Shown here: positions 62,928 to 64,000 of the stretch, piece after piece | Layout: every line of letters begins with the position of its first letter | Numbering within the stretch: the first letter of the stretch is position 1 | NCBI RefSeq assembly: GCF_002270485.1 | Contig: NZ_NQOG01000003.1 | Coordinates: forward strand, 124,001 to 188,000 | Origin: Anaerostipes hominis (ex Lee et al. 2021) | Lineage (GTDB): Bacteria; Bacillota; Clostridia; Lachnospirales; Lachnospiraceae | Direction: 5' to 3' | Length of the DNA stretch: 64,000 nt | Notes under the pieces: model-generated | What the model was told of the DNA's origin: nothing | What the model saw: the letters and a program-made list of their open reading frames with translations, nothing else | Database searches by the model: none | Translations under genes and position numbers: made by a program

Positions 62928-62977
62928 GACATATATGTCTATAAATAAACTATACGACATATATGTCGGAAAATCAA
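62928..62977 (-). promoter_or_regulatory. TetR promoter with two operator palindromes
   Basis: GACATATATGTC occurs twice (62928-62939 and 62956-62967), 28 bases apart. On the minus strand TTGATT-17-TATAGT (62977-62949) has one palindrome in its spacer and one right after the start point. Confidence 0.8.
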
Positions 62978-63059
62978 TGGTATACATCCATGTACCAAAG
63001 AAAAGTACCCATTAGACAAAAGAACTCTCCCAAAATAGCTTCTTTTGTTCAAGTAACAC

Positions 63060-63138
63060 TTGTCCGGCAGGTATTACGTCCATTTTCTACATGATTGGAG
63101 TGAGGCATTCTAAGAGCCGAACGGAAATCATGCGGAAA
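63060..63138. repeat. Dispersed ~79-bp element, copy B
   Basis: Ungapped match of 60 of 79 bases to 18182-18260. It stands immediately beside the 61-bp tandem array, between the TetR promoter and the phasin-like gene. Confidence 0.55.
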
Positions 63139-63146
63139 ATGTCGCT

Positions 63147-63300
63147 CGGGTGGACGCGCTCCGCGCGATAAGGTATACCCACAGGGCACACCGTATTTTA
63201 TACCCTTCGGGTGGACGCGCTCCGCGCGATAAGGTATACCCACAGGGCACACCGTATTTTATACCCTTCGGGTGGACGCGCTCCGCGCGATAAGGTATAC
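63147..63300 (-). repeat. 61-bp tandem repeat, two and a half copies
   Basis: Units begin CGGGTGGACGCG at 63147, 63208 and 63269 (exact period 61) and are nearly identical. Each has the CGCG-CTC-CGCG hairpin and the GGTATACC palindrome. It is the inverse of the array at 38206-38330. Upstream 62978-63059 and downstream 63301-63340 hold nothing else that I can name. Confidence 0.9.
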
Positions 63301-63354
63301 TTATTATATAGTTTGGAGTGTGTTTATTGTTTTATTGTAGAAAGGATGGTTTTT

Positions 63355-63702
63355 ATGGATATTGGAGAAGGTATGAAGAAGATCCTGCTGGCCGGCATCG
63401 GTGCTATGGCTGCCACGGCGGACTCTGCCAAAGATATCGTCGAGGACCTTGTAAAAAAAGGTGAACTCACTGTAGAACAGGGCAAGGTTGTAAATGAAGA
63501 GCTTAAACATAAAACAAAAGAAAAACTGAAAGATCATGTGACTGTAAATATTGTAAAAGACTATGGAGACTTGATCGATGCCGTGGATGATATGTCCGCA
63601 GAAGATTTGGACCGTTTAATGGAAAAGATCAATTTGAAAAAGCAGGCAGATGCCGAGATTCGGGAGGATGCCCCAGAGGAATCAAAAGAAGATGAGCAGT
63701 GA
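63355..63702 (+). CDS. Phasin-like small helical protein
   Basis: The 115-aa product is helical: MKKILLAGIGAMAATADSAK, DIVEDLVKKGELTVEQGKVV, NEELKHKTKEKLKDH, then an acidic tail. It resembles the phasin-like proteins found before AarF/ABC1 kinase genes in clostridia. Function is unclear. A granule- or membrane-surface role is only suggested by similarity. AAAGGA is eight bases before the chosen ATG. The kinase gene overlaps its end by 11 bases. Confidence 0.8.
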   Translation: MDIGEGMKKILLAGIGAMAATADSAKDIVEDLVKKGELTVEQGKVVNEELKHKTKEKLKDHVTVNIVKDYGDLIDAVDDMSAEDLDRLMEKINLKKQADAEIREDAPEESKEDEQ

Positions 63703-64000
63703 TGTCTCTAACCGGCGGCTTTTAGATATTCTCACGGTGTTAAAAAGGCATCATCTCTCAAGGGGGATGACCCCTCAAAAGCTGAAAGAGATTCTGGAAG
63801 ATCTGGGGCCTACGTATGTCAAGCTGGGCCAGATTATGTCCATGCGCTCTGATGTGCTTCCTGAAGCATACTGTACAGAATTAAAAAAACTCAGGACCGA
63901 AGTAAAACCGCTGGACTTTTCTCTGGTGAAACAGGTGGCCGAACAGGAACTCTGCCGTCCCCTGGAATCTGCATTTTCTGAGATCCGTCCGGCTCCGCTA
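63692..64000 (+). CDS. ABC1/UbiB-family atypical kinase, N-terminal part
   Basis: The first 103 codons are in the window. MTPQKLKEILEDLGPTYVKL followed by GQIMSMRSDVLPEAYCTELK is the conserved KxGQ region of the UbiB/AarF/COQ8 family, which acts on isoprenoid lipids or quinones as an ATPase-like kinase. The start ATG overlaps the phasin-like stop, so the two are coupled. The kinase core lies outside the window. Confidence 0.88.
   Translation, partial: MSSDVSNRRLLDILTVLKRHHLSRGMTPQKLKEILEDLGPTYVKLGQIMSMRSDVLPEAYCTELKKLRTEVKPLDFSLVKQVAEQELCRPLESAFSEIRPAPL

Noticed and set aside
63211-63354. N-terminal extension of the phasin-like gene
   Set aside because: The extra 48 codons are translated 61-bp repeats; the RBS is in front of the later ATG.

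Overview
The window comes from a low-GC, endospore-forming Firmicute. Gene order (spoIIIAA-AH, asp23, nusB, xseA/B, ispA, dxs, tlyA, nadK, argR, recN, spoIVB, spo0A), a sigK gene, NFACT-type rqcH and many small-molecule enzymes point to Clostridia, most likely an anaerobic gut Lachnospiraceae. A genus such as Anaerostipes is only a guess. There are no rRNA or tRNA genes.

Layout. 0-6 kb: start of alaS, then a minus-strand his operon (hisZ-G-D-B and a HisF-like/HisI/HisE fusion) ending in a 54-aa membrane protein. 6-26 kb: rqcH, two tandem spo0A genes, and a long minus-strand housekeeping/sporulation block. That block is cut at 18.0-19.0 kb by an orphan CRISPR array lying between xseA and xseB. 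26-33.7 kb: a catabolic island (cupin, SDR, 3-hydroxyacyl-CoA dehydrogenase-like, cyclase-family hydrolase, OFA-type permease, BKACE, CoA transferase A/B) with a divergent HxlR regulator and an IS3-family remnant at one edge. It separates efp-eamA from spoIIIA. 34-38 kb: efp, iron alcohol dehydrogenase, a chorismate mutase-shikimate kinase fusion and a LysR gene. 38-56 kb: two 2-enoate-reductase-like flavoenzymes, each beside a LysR gene, frame a TRAP transporter and an aroE(ydiB)-MFS-aroD operon. Unrelated cargo lies inside that span (an AT-rich amidase/lipoprotein pair, yqeG, a siroheme reductase, an orphan binding protein, gene remnants). 56-64 kb: sigK, a VanY peptidase, a two-component system, Nudix, nucleoside phosphorylase, TetR, a phasin-like protein and an ABC1/UbiB kinase.

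How genes may work together. The TRAP operon and the aroE-MFS-aroD operon carry an identical 24-bp palindromic operator at the same position, just after the -10 box. This suggests one regulon for uptake and use of quinate or shikimate, with the enoate reductases as possible reductive steps. The 26-33 kb island looks like a beta-hydroxy/beta-keto acid pathway ending in BKACE cleavage and CoA transfer; its substrate cannot be read from sequence. The second Spo0A has lost the receiver acidic pair and may act as a phosphorylation-independent paralogue.

Repeats. A 61-bp tandem unit occurs at 38.2 kb and, inverted, at 63.2 kb. A separate ~79-bp element occurs at 18.2 and 63.1 kb. All coordinates, translations and motif matches were read by eye; no database search was run.
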